Both the position numbers and the translations under genes were made by a program. From positions 1 to 6,243 of the forward strand of contig PMXH01000242.1 in the NCBI GenBank assembly GCA_003165855.1: a DNA stretch of 6,243 nt. The letters run 5' to 3'. The notes under the pieces were generated by a model that worked only from the letters and a program-made list of their open reading frames with translations, ran no database searches and was not told where the DNA came from. This stretch comes from Acidobacteriaceae bacterium (GTDB lineage: Bacteria > Acidobacteriota > Terriglobia > Terriglobales > Acidobacteriaceae). Position 1 is the first letter of the stretch. Each line of letters starts with the position of its first letter. Positions 1 to 6,227 of this stretch are shown here, piece after piece.

Positions 1-28
1 CTTAGATTCAGTGGAGAAATAGGTCGTT

Positions 29-1051
29 ATGAGACGCCTCAGCTGCACACTCTTCATCGTAGCTCTTACACTTGTAAACGCTCATCGCGCCGAAGCGCAA
101 CTTGAGCTGTGCAATCATACGACAGTAGGAATCAACTCCGTCGTAGTGTACATCGAAAATGGCGCGTGGTATGCGGCGGGATGGTATAGAGCCGACCCCA
201 ACGAATGTACTGTGGTGAGATCGGAAATCGATAATCGTTATTATTACGTACACGGAGAAGAGATAAACGGATCGCGACAGTGGGGTGACGGTAACTCCTG
301 GTGTGTTAATCCCACCGATGCCTTCACGATTCCTACCAACCGCCCATGTCAGCAAAACGAACAACTTCGAGGATTCTCAACGATCGATACCGGAGATAAT
401 GATGAATTCGAATTTGACTATAGTTGTTCCGATTGCGCCCCGCCGCCCCCGGAAAAACCACAATGGCAGAAGGACCTAGATTGGTCTATCAGCAATTCCG
501 ACGCCGGTGGGTCTACGGACTGTCCATTAGATTATCCGTATCCTGAGTGCGTAATAAGCGGTGGCCGAGCATGCCTGATGAGACATGCTAAGCAGTCAGC
601 CCATGATCATGACTGTGCGAATGCCTTACGAGTGGCGTTAGTAACCCAATGCCACAACCGAGGTGCAGCTAATGGCATCGCCGCCGCTGGTGAATCTCAG
701 GTGTGTCAGTATCTGGGGCCACCCGATCCGGTCGTAAGTGCACCTCCACCCCCGACTCCGCCCGCTGTCGGGGGCTCGGGCTCCCCTCACCCCATTGCTT
801 TTACAAACCAATCTGGCATGGTTCTGTACATTTATTATTTTGTTAGCAAAGGCGGAACCGTCGATTGTAGAAACTATAGCAACGGGGGCAACATGCCTCC
901 ACAAGGCCGCGCAGCATTCACAGTTCCAGCAGGCTATACAGCCCATTTTGTTTTCCAAAAGTCCCCAGACCCTTGTCCCGTAAGCACTATCCGATCCGAA
1001 GTGAACATCCCTGGTGGAAATCCAAATCCCCAGACCATGTCGGTTCAGTAA
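29..1051 (+). CDS. Secreted cysteine-rich protein with N-terminal DUF1036 domain
   Basis: This 340-residue protein starts with a Sec-type signal peptide: MRR, a hydrophobic stretch at residues 7-17, and an AEA site, so cleavage after residue 23 is likely. Residues 25-133 match the DUF1036 pattern as I know it: LCN at 27-29, a GW pair followed by P-x-E-C at 57-60, RYYYVHGE at 70-77, W-x-x-x-x-x-W-C-V ending near 93, FTI at 99-101, and GF at 115-116. A proline linker (137-145) leads to a probably helical middle part (146-229) with six cysteines. A second proline linker (239-245) precedes a beta-rich C-terminal part (253-340). The mature chain has 14 cysteines, an even number, which fits disulphide bonding outside the cytoplasm. 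The function of DUF1036 is unknown to me and I assign none. GGAGA at 13-17 lies 11 bases before the ATG. Many A/T-ending codons, with AGA, ATA and TTA, set it apart from the genes downstream and may reflect transfer or low expression. Confidence 0.85.
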   Translation: MRRLSCTLFIVALTLVNAHRAEAQLELCNHTTVGINSVVVYIENGAWYAAGWYRADPNECTVVRSEIDNRYYYVHGEEINGSRQWGDGNSWCVNPTDAFTIPTNRPCQQNEQLRGFSTIDTGDNDEFEFDYSCSDCAPPPPEKPQWQKDLDWSISNSDAGGSTDCPLDYPYPECVISGGRACLMRHAKQSAHDHDCANALRVALVTQCHNRGAANGIAAAGESQVCQYLGPPDPVVSAPPPPTPPAVGGSGSPHPIAFTNQSGMVLYIYYFVSKGGTVDCRNYSNGGNMPPQGRAAFTVPAGYTAHFVFQKSPDPCPVSTIRSEVNIPGGNPNPQTMSVQ

Positions 1052-1145
1052 CAGAACCAGTCCATTTCCGAGCAGCAGTATGCGAAGCCGTCTCCTCTTC
1101 TGCGCGGCAATTTGTTCTGAGTGGACACAGGAGCGGCTCGGCTGC

Positions 1146-1193
1146 AGGGGGTGCATATTCCCTCCCGTCCTGTTCTCACCCCCTTTCCCGTTT
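1146..1193 (+). terminator. Possible Rho-independent terminator after the DUF1036 gene
   Basis: AGGGGGTG (1146-1153) and CACCCCCT (1177-1184) form a perfect 8-base-pair stem. A T-rich but interrupted stretch follows (TTTCCCGTTT, 1184-1193). The loop is long (23 bases) and the T tract is broken by CCCG, so this is a weak candidate. Its position, about 95 bases after the stop codon and immediately before the next promoter candidate, is what makes it credible. Confidence 0.3.
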
Positions 1194-1221
1194 GACCCTT
1201 CTTTTCTCGCGCCTGTAAGAT
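1192..1221 (+). promoter_or_regulatory. Candidate sigma70-type promoter for valS-nadC-birA
   Basis: TTGACC (1192-1197) matches five of six bases of the -35 consensus. Two overlapping -10 candidates follow: TGTAAG (1214-1219, 16-base spacer) and TAAGAT (1216-1221, 18-base spacer), each matching four of six. Transcription would start near 1226-1230, giving a leader of about 130 bases that consists almost entirely of the inverted-repeat element. This is inferred from consensus matching only. Confidence 0.45.
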
Positions 1222-1229
1222 CAAAAGTC

Positions 1230-1333
1230 CTAACCACAGAGGACCCTTCGGCTTCGCCTCAGGGCAGGCTCCGAGGAGCACAGGGTAAAACCTAGATCTA
1301 TCCTGTGAGCGTCTTTGTCCCCTGTGGTGAAGG
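1230..1333. repeat. Nested inverted-repeat (MITE- or REP-like) element in the valS leader
   Basis: The outer arms are ACCACAGAGGA (1233-1243) and TCCCCTGTGGT (1318-1328), complementary at 10 of 11 positions. The inner arms are CACAGGGTA (1279-1287) and TATCCTGTG (1299-1307), which pair over 9 bases with one G-U wobble in RNA. The 11-base loop runs into the 8-base palindrome TAGATCTA (1293-1300). There is no room for a transposase. From memory, intergenic sequences of the ACCACAGAGGA type recur in Acidobacteriota, but I could not confirm copy number. If the promoter at 1192-1221 is real, the element would be transcribed as most of the valS 5' leader. Its right end also supplies GAAGG (1329-1333), the only Shine-Dalgarno-like string near valS. 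Confidence 0.6.
1244..1272. repeat. Short palindromic repeat unit inserted in the leader element
   Basis: The unit begins CCCTTCGGCTTCGCCTCAGG and ends GGCAGGCTCC. It folds as CCCT / TC mismatch / GGC, loop TTC, GCC / TC mismatch / AGGG. It is flanked on both sides by GAGGA (1239-1243 and 1273-1277). Removing the unit and one GAGGA leaves a continuous ACCACAGAGGAGCACAGGG, the natural-looking arm of the surrounding element. A close relative lies inside valS at 3232-3256: the first 26 bases here align with its 25 with one substitution and one single-base indel. Confidence 0.7.
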
Positions 1334-1357
1334 TTTTCAGACCGCTGGTTGATCCCG

Positions 1358-4162
1358 ATGCCGCACGAACTGCCCAAATCCTACGAGCCGGGCGCGATTG
1401 AAACGCGCTGGGCCGAGTACTGGATCAAAGAAAAACTCTTTTCTGTGCCCACGCCGCCGGAAGGCGAAACGCGTCCGGTGTTCACGCTGCTGTTGCCGCC
1501 TCCGAATGTTACCGGGCGGCTGCACATGGGGCACATGCTGAACCAGACGCAGATGGACATTATTGTGCGCTGGCATCGCATGCGCGGGTTCATTACGCTT
1601 TGGCTGCCGGGAACGGATCATGCCGGGATCGCCACGCAAATGATGGTGGAGCGAGATCTCGCAAAGGAAGGCAAGAAGCGACGGGACCTGGGACGCGAGA
1701 AGTTCATCGAGCGTGTGTGGGAATGGAAGAAGCTCTACGGGGGCGCGATTCTCGACCAGATGAAACGTCTGGGGGCGTCGGTGGACTGGGACCGGGAGTA
1801 TTTCACGATGGACGAGAATCTATCGCGCGCGGTGCGCGAGGTGTTCGTCCGGCTGTACGAAGAAGGGCTGATTTATCGCGGGAAGTACATTGTGAACTGG
1901 TGTCCACGGTGCGAGACGGCAATTTCCGATCTCGAAGTGAAGCACGAGGATGTGGCCGGAAAGTTGTGGGAGATACGCTATCCGGTGGTGGGAACGAATG
2001 AATTCATTACGGTGGCGACGACTCGGCCGGAGACCATGCTGGGCGATACGGCGATCGCGGTGAATGCGAAGGACGAGCGGTATACGCATCTGCACGGCAA
2101 GCATGTTCTGTTGCCGCTGATGAAGCGGGAGATTCCCATCATCACCGATGAGTTGGCGCAGCCGGAGTTCGGCACGGGTGCGGTGAAGGTGACGCCGGCG
2201 CATGATCCCAATGACTTCGAGGCCGGAAAGCGGCACAACCTGCCGCAGATCGATGTGATGGATGAGCACGCGCACATGAACGCGAACGCAGGCGCGTATG
2301 CGGGACTCGACCGTTACGAGGCGCGGAAGCGGGTGCTGGCGGATTTGCAGGAGCAGGGATTCCTGGTGGGAGAGAAAGACTACGCGCTGGCGCTCGGCAA
2401 ATGCGACCGCTGCGGGACGGTGGTTGAGCCGCGGCTTTCGGAGCAATGGTTTATTAAGATTCAGCCGCTGGCGCGGAAGGCGATCGAGGCGGTCGAAAGC
2501 GGCGAGATCACGATCGTCCCGGAGAATTACAAACAGATTTATCTGAACTGGATGAATAACATCCACGACTGGTGTATTTCGAGGCAGTTGTGGTGGGGGC
2601 ATCGCATTCCGGCGTGGCGATGTGCTTGCGGCGAGATCATTGTGGCCCGGGAGACACCGACGAAGTGTCCGAAATGCGGCGGAGGGAAGCTGGAGCAGGA
2701 TACCGACGTGCTCGACACCTGGTTTTCGTCGGGGCTGCTGCCGTTTACGACTCTGGGCTGGCCGGAGAAGACGCGCGATCAGGCGGTTTTTTATCCGACC
2801 ACGCTGCTGATTACGGCCTACGAGATTCTGTTCTTCTGGGTGGCGCGGATGATCATGTTTGGCTGCCACTTCATGGACGGGCACGAGCAGGATCCAGCGC
2901 TGAAGAAGGCTAGCGGATGGGGTGAGAAGAAGAATGACAGCGTGCCCTTCCGGCAAGTGTACATTCACGCCCTGGTGCGCGATGCTGAGCGGCAGAAGAT
3001 GTCGAAGACTAAAGGGAACGTGATTGATCCGCTGGGGATCATCGAGCGCTTCGGCACGGATGCAACTCGTTTCACTTTGGCAGCGATGGCGGCGCCGGGA
3101 ACCGACATTGCCTTCAGCGAGAGCCGCACCGAAGGGTATCGCGCCTTTGCCAATAAGATCTGGAATGCCGCGCGGTTCATGTTCATGAACGTGGATCGAG
3201 TGGAGCCGGGAATGCGGCCCGGTCGAACAGCCCCTTCGACTTCGCTCAGGGCAGGCGAGGGCGGCTGTTCCCACATGGGTGTGGGAGCGTTCGAGGTTGG
3301 GACACTCGAAGACCGCTGGATTCTTTCGCGGTTCAATCGCGTGACCGCGGAGGTGAACGAGGCGCTGGGGACGTACCGGTTCCATGAAGCGGCGAACCGC
3401 ATCTATGATTTTTTCTGGGGAGAGTTCTGCGACTGGTACCTGGAGCTAATCAAGCCGCGGCTTAATTTTGCGGAGGGCGCGGACCAGACGCAGGCACGAG
3501 TCGCTTGCGGCAATCTGGTTAATCTATTTGACGCGTCGTTGCGGTTGCTGCATCCGGTGATGCCGTTTATCACGGAAGAGATATGGCAGGCGATCTATGA
3601 GGGCAAGCCGCCGCTGAAGTCGATTGCGCTGGCCGGATTTCCACTGGCCGACGAAAAGCAGTTCGATCTCGGAGCCGAAACGGAAATGGCGATCCTTCAG
3701 GATCTAATCGTGAACGTGAGGAATGTACGGGCGGAATTGAAAGTTGAGCCGAAGGTGAAAGTTCCGATCGACGTGTTTGCGCACGAGCCCGGCATTCGCG
3801 CGATGATTGAGCAGAATCGAGGCTCGGTGGAGCGACTGGCGAATGTTGAAAGGATCGCGTTCGTGGATAGCTCGCTCGCTAAGCAGGCGGGTGCGCGCAG
3901 CACAGCGCGTTTTGACGTTCACGTGGTCTACGAAAGAAAAGTGGATGTTGCCGCCGAATGCGAGCGATTAAAGAAAGAACTGGATAAGGCCGAGAAGGAG
4001 TATGCGAACAACCAACGCCAGTTAGGCAACGAACAGTTTCTGGCGAAAGCCCCCGAAACCGTGGTGGCAGGCTTGCGCCGGAGAGCGGAGGAACTGGTCG
4101 GGCTGATTGCAAAAATTAAGAGCCAGAGGGCCGAGATGCATTGCCCCGAAACAAGCAACTGA
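1358..4162 (+). CDS. valS: Valyl-tRNA synthetase (class I, cytoplasmic)
   Basis: ValRS attaches valine to tRNA-Val and hydrolyses mischarged threonine. From the ATG at 1358 it has 934 residues, normal for bacterial ValRS. Visible parts in order: PPPNVTG (47-53) and the HIGH motif HMGH (56-59); WCPRC with C182/C185; the CP1 editing domain with TTRPET (221-226) and HDPND (282-286); C349/C352; WWGHRIPAW (412-420); a zinc-type cluster C422, C424, C437, C440; DTWFSSG (453-459); the KMSKS loop as KMSKT (547-551); an anticodon-binding domain with FWGEFCDWY (686-694); and a C-terminal coiled-coil arm (about 863-929). An in-frame TTG at 1349 could add three residues. The nearest Shine-Dalgarno-like string (GAAGG, 1329-1333) is 15 bases from the TTG and 24 from the ATG, so the start is not settled. 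Residues 621-645 are repeat-derived (separate entry), and the last codons fall in a heptamer array. The gene leads the nadC-birA run. Confidence 0.97.
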   Translation: MPHELPKSYEPGAIETRWAEYWIKEKLFSVPTPPEGETRPVFTLLLPPPNVTGRLHMGHMLNQTQMDIIVRWHRMRGFITLWLPGTDHAGIATQMMVERDLAKEGKKRRDLGREKFIERVWEWKKLYGGAILDQMKRLGASVDWDREYFTMDENLSRAVREVFVRLYEEGLIYRGKYIVNWCPRCETAISDLEVKHEDVAGKLWEIRYPVVGTNEFITVATTRPETMLGDTAIAVNAKDERYTHLHGKHVLLPLMKREIPIITDELAQPEFGTGAVKVTPAHDPNDFEAGKRHNLPQIDVMDEHAHMNANAGAYAGLDRYEARKRVLADLQEQGFLVGEKDYALALGKCDRCGTVVEPRLSEQWFIKIQPLARKAIEAVESGEITIVPENYKQIYLNWMNNIHDWCISRQLWWGHRIPAWRCACGEIIVARETPTKCPKCGGGKLEQDTDVLDTWFSSGLLPFTTLGWPEKTRDQAVFYPTTLLITAYEILFFWVARMIMFGCHFMDGHEQDPALKKASGWGEKKNDSVPFRQVYIHALVRDAERQKMSKTKGNVIDPLGIIERFGTDATRFTLAAMAAPGTDIAFSESRTEGYRAFANKIWNAARFMFMNVDRVEPGMRPGRTAPSTSLRAGEGGCSHMGVGAFEVGTLEDRWILSRFNRVTAEVNEALGTYRFHEAANRIYDFFWGEFCDWYLELIKPRLNFAEGADQTQARVACGNLVNLFDASLRLLHPVMPFITEEIWQAIYEGKPPLKSIALAGFPLADEKQFDLGAETEMAILQDLIVNVRNVRAELKVEPKVKVPIDVFAHEPGIRAMIEQNRGSVERLANVERIAFVDSSLAKQAGARSTARFDVHVVYERKVDVAAECERLKKELDKAEKEYANNQRQLGNEQFLAKAPETVVAGLRRRAEELVGLIAKIKSQRAEMHCPETSN
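3218..3292 (+). repeat. Palindromic repeat inserted in frame within valS
   Basis: The core at 3232-3256 starts CCCTTCGACTTCGCTCAGGG and is a near copy of the unit at 1244-1269. Around it lie nested inverted repeats: TCGAAC (3223-3228) with GTTCGA (3289-3294), and GAACAGCC (3225-3232) with GGCTGTTC (3263-3270). A separate hairpin, CCCACA-TGGG-TGTGGG, occupies 3270-3285. In the valS frame it encodes ValRS residues 621-645, including APSTSLRAGEGG and CSHMGVG, in the linker between the catalytic core and the anticodon-binding domain. The low-complexity peptide does not look like ValRS sequence. The exact insertion edges are inferred. Confidence 0.65.
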
Positions 4163-4187
4163 CGACTGGCTACCGGCAACTGTATCT
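4153..4187. repeat. Degenerate 7-base tandem repeat at the valS-nadC junction
   Basis: Five consecutive heptamers read AAGCAAC, TGACGAC, TGGCTAC, CGGCAAC and TGTATCT, roughly NRGCAAC, with the last unit poorly conserved. The valS stop TGA (4160-4162) is the first three bases of unit two. The array ends at the nadC ATG (4188) and fills the whole intergenic gap. A similar array closes birA at 6204-6243; both begin with the ten bases AAACAAGCAA. Confidence 0.5.
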
Positions 4188-5066
4188 ATGGACTTTAACA
4201 GCCGACGGATTACCGCGATTTTGGAGAACGCGCTGCTCGAAGACCGAGCGACGCGGGATGCGACCAGCTATGCCTGCATCGATCCCAATCAGCGGGCGTC
4301 GGCGACCATCCTGGCCAAGCAGGACTGCATTCTGGCGGGAATCGGTTGCGTGGGGCGCATTCTCGATGTTTATGCGGTGCTCGATGGCGCGGTGACTTCG
4401 CACTACGAAGTGACGACGCATCCCGAGATATTCGACGGAGTGCGGCTGCATAAAGGGCAATCGGTGGCGGTGATCCAGCACAATGCACGAGTAGTTCTGT
4501 CGTGCGAGCGCGTGATCCTGAACTTTCTGCAGCGCATGAGCGGAATCGCGACGCTGACCCGGAAGTTCGTGGACGCGGTTTCAGGCACCAAGGCGCGCAT
4601 CCTCGACACGCGCAAGACCGCGCCCGGACTGCGAGTGGTCGACAAGTACGCGGTGCGCTGCGGCGGAGGGCAGAATCACCGGCTCGATCTCTCCGACGGA
4701 GTGCTGATCAAGAATAACCACATCGCGCTGGCGGGAGGGATTGCGCCGGCGATTGAGCGCGGGCTGCGCAACCGGCGTGGTTCACAAGTCCTTGAGGTGG
4801 AAGTGCGCAACCAGGAAGAACTGGAGGAGGCCCTGGCCCACGGCGCGGAGGCGATTCTGCTGGACAACATGTCTCCGGAAGACGTGCGGCGCGCGGTGGA
4901 ACGCTGTGCGAAGCTGGAACGCCGTATTCCAATGGAGTGCTCAGGCGGCATCCGGCTGGAAAATGTTCGCGCCTATGCCGAGACCGGTGTAGATTTTATT
5001 TCAGTCGGGCTGCTGACTCATTCGCCGCAGGCAGCGGATATGAGCTTGCGGGTTGTGCCGGCGTAG
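4188..5066 (+). CDS. nadC: Nicotinate-nucleotide pyrophosphorylase (quinolinate phosphoribosyltransferase)
   Basis: NadC converts quinolinate and PRPP to nicotinate mononucleotide, CO2 and pyrophosphate in de novo NAD synthesis. From the ATG at 4188 it has 292 residues, the usual family length. Conserved blocks: LLEDRATRDAT (16-26), CERVILNFLQRMSGIAT (106-122), DTRKTAPGLR (140-149), DKYAVRCGGGQNHR (152-165), LIKNNH (173-178), LEVEV (202-206), LLDNM (224-228), ECSGGI (250-255) and VDFISVGLLTHS (268-279). By family alignment the likely ligand-binding residues include R108, R142, K143, H164, R165, K175, E205 and D226, all present. An upstream in-frame TTG at 4107 would add 27 residues overlapping valS that do not look like NadC, so I prefer the ATG, whose first residues MDFNSRRITAILENAL fit the family. 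No clear Shine-Dalgarno sequence precedes it. nadA and nadB are not in the window. Confidence 0.96.
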   Translation: MDFNSRRITAILENALLEDRATRDATSYACIDPNQRASATILAKQDCILAGIGCVGRILDVYAVLDGAVTSHYEVTTHPEIFDGVRLHKGQSVAVIQHNARVVLSCERVILNFLQRMSGIATLTRKFVDAVSGTKARILDTRKTAPGLRVVDKYAVRCGGGQNHRLDLSDGVLIKNNHIALAGGIAPAIERGLRNRRGSQVLEVEVRNQEELEEALAHGAEAILLDNMSPEDVRRAVERCAKLERRIPMECSGGIRLENVRAYAETGVDFISVGLLTHSPQAADMSLRVVPA

Positions 5067-5118
5067 TCAAATGCTCTTCGGTCGTGGACTGCAATATCCT
5101 CCCTGGCAAGTAGTTCGT

Positions 5119-5147
5119 TTGTGCTTTTCCGTGCGCTCCCGCATAAT
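5119..5147 (+). promoter_or_regulatory. Weak internal promoter candidate before birA
   Basis: TTGTGC (5119-5124) and CATAAT (5142-5147) are 17 bases apart. The -10 matches five of six bases but the -35 only three. It overlaps the only standard birA start codon (GTG 5121), so if it works, that start cannot be used on its transcript. This is a consensus match only. Confidence 0.2.
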
Positions 5148-6227
5148 TCCCGCATCAAGAAGACTGAGCCAATTCGAGGCAGTCGAGTTTCGCGTGCGAG
5201 GACGCCGGCGACCCACGAACAACCTACTGACGTTCGTCTGGGGCGCATTGTGCGCTTGCTGATGGAGCATGCGACGGTGGTGGTGAGCGGGACGAAGATC
5301 GCGGAGGAGATTTCGTCGAACCGCTCGGAAGTCTGGCGATTGGTTCAGCAGTTGAGAGGGCTGGGCGTGGACGTGGCGGGGCATCCAGCAACGGGGTATC
5401 AACTCATGGCGGTTCCGGATCTGTTGCTGCCTGAAATTCTGGGTCCATTGCTTCGCGGCACCATCTTCGACACAAAGGTTCATCACTTCTATAAGATCGG
5501 CTCGACCAATACGGCGGCCATGGCGGCCGCGGCGGAAGGCGCGGAGGAGGGCAGCGTTTTTCTTGCGGAGGAGCAAACTGCGGGCCGCGGGCGCGGAGCG
5601 AACTCCTGGGAGTCGGAAAGGTCGGCGGGGCTTTATTGCTCGGTGGTGTTGCGGCCGGCGCTGCCGCCTTCCGAGGTGCTGGTGCTGGCGCTAGCGGCTG
5701 GACTCGGGGTGCGCGCGGCGATTAAACAGGTGGACGGGCGTGTGACCGCGGACTTGAAGTGGCCCAACGATGTTTTGATCGGCGGCAAGAAGGTGTGTGG
5801 CATTCTCACCGAAATGAACGCAGAAGCCACACGGGTGCGCTACATCGTCGTGGGAATTGGGATCAACGTAAATCACTCGACCTTCCCGAAAGAAATCGAG
5901 AGCGAAGCGATTTCGCTGCGGATGGCAACGGGCAGCGAGTGGTCGCGGGTGGAAGTGGCTGCGGCTTTGCTAAAATCGCTCGACCGGGAATATCGTTCGC
6001 TGGTGGAACAGCCGGGCGCGCAGCAATCGATTCTTCAGCGATTTGCCGAGCAGTCATCGTGGGTGCGGGGGAAGCAGGTTCGGGTTGAGGAGAATGGTTC
6101 GAGAGTGGAAGGAACGACAGAAGGGCTGGATGAGCGCGGGTTCCTGCGGGTGCATACTGCGCAGGGACTGCGAACGGTTTTGAGTGGGACGGTGAGAGAA
6201 AACAAGCAATTAGCAATCAGCAGTTAG
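5121..6227 (+). CDS. birA: Biotin-[acetyl-CoA-carboxylase] ligase with N-terminal HTH (BirA)
   Basis: BirA makes biotinyl-5'-AMP and transfers biotin to a lysine of carrier proteins such as acetyl-CoA carboxylase BCCP. Forms with an HTH can also repress biotin genes. Reading 368 residues from GTG 5121: a winged HTH at about 38-96 (IAEEISSNRSEVWRLVQQLRG followed by LGVDV and GYQL); the catalytic domain with KIGSTN (125-130), EEQTAGRGRGANSW (150-163), KWPNDVLIGGKKVCGIL (213-229, K224 aligning with the E. coli lysine of KLAGIL) and VVGIGINVN (243-251); and a C-terminal SH3-like domain at about 316-358. The GRGRRG loop reads GRGRGA, keeping the second arginine (R158). Residues 1-37 are basic, not BirA-like, and lack a Shine-Dalgarno sequence. 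The next standard starts (5250, 5256, 5262) would cut the HTH, so the true start is uncertain. The last codons (QLAISS, stop) come from a heptamer repeat. It lies 54 bases after nadC. Confidence 0.94.
   Translation: MLFRALPHNSRIKKTEPIRGSRVSRARTPATHEQPTDVRLGRIVRLLMEHATVVVSGTKIAEEISSNRSEVWRLVQQLRGLGVDVAGHPATGYQLMAVPDLLLPEILGPLLRGTIFDTKVHHFYKIGSTNTAAMAAAAEGAEEGSVFLAEEQTAGRGRGANSWESERSAGLYCSVVLRPALPPSEVLVLALAAGLGVRAAIKQVDGRVTADLKWPNDVLIGGKKVCGILTEMNAEATRVRYIVVGIGINVNHSTFPKEIESEAISLRMATGSEWSRVEVAAALLKSLDREYRSLVEQPGAQQSILQRFAEQSSWVRGKQVRVEENGSRVEGTTEGLDERGFLRVHTAQGLRTVLSGTVRENKQLAISS

Noticed and set aside
29..97. Lipoprotein signal in the DUF1036 protein
   Set aside because: Cys6 comes before the hydrophobic stretch and Cys28 lies after an AEA cleavage site, so neither fits a lipobox.
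638..1237. Antisense open frame of 199 codons across the end of the DUF1036 gene
   Set aside because: It has no family resemblance, overlaps a better-supported gene, and runs through the terminator- and promoter-like region.
1228..1357. T-box or other riboswitch controlling valS
   Set aside because: No T-box-like conserved string or terminator/antiterminator pair was seen. The structure present is explained by the inverted-repeat element.
1600..2001. Open frame of 133 codons on the plus strand within valS
   Set aside because: It is a shifted-frame shadow of valS with a low-complexity Arg/Gly-rich translation.
1820..3385. Long antisense open frame of 521 codons opposite valS
   Set aside because: It lies wholly inside the well-supported valS gene, its translation is rich in Arg, His and Pro without recognisable domains, and it reflects the GC bias of valS codons.
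4153..4187. CRISPR-like array
   Set aside because: The units are contiguous 7-mers without spacers, far too short for CRISPR repeats.
4107..4187. Upstream TTG start for nadC
   Set aside because: The added 27 residues come from valS-overlapping and heptamer-repeat sequence and do not resemble NadC.
5053..5262. Small plus-strand frame of 69 codons between nadC and birA
   Set aside because: It overlaps the birA HTH coding region, has no recognisable features, and is best explained as a shadow, though its ATG 5071 is mentioned under the birA start question.
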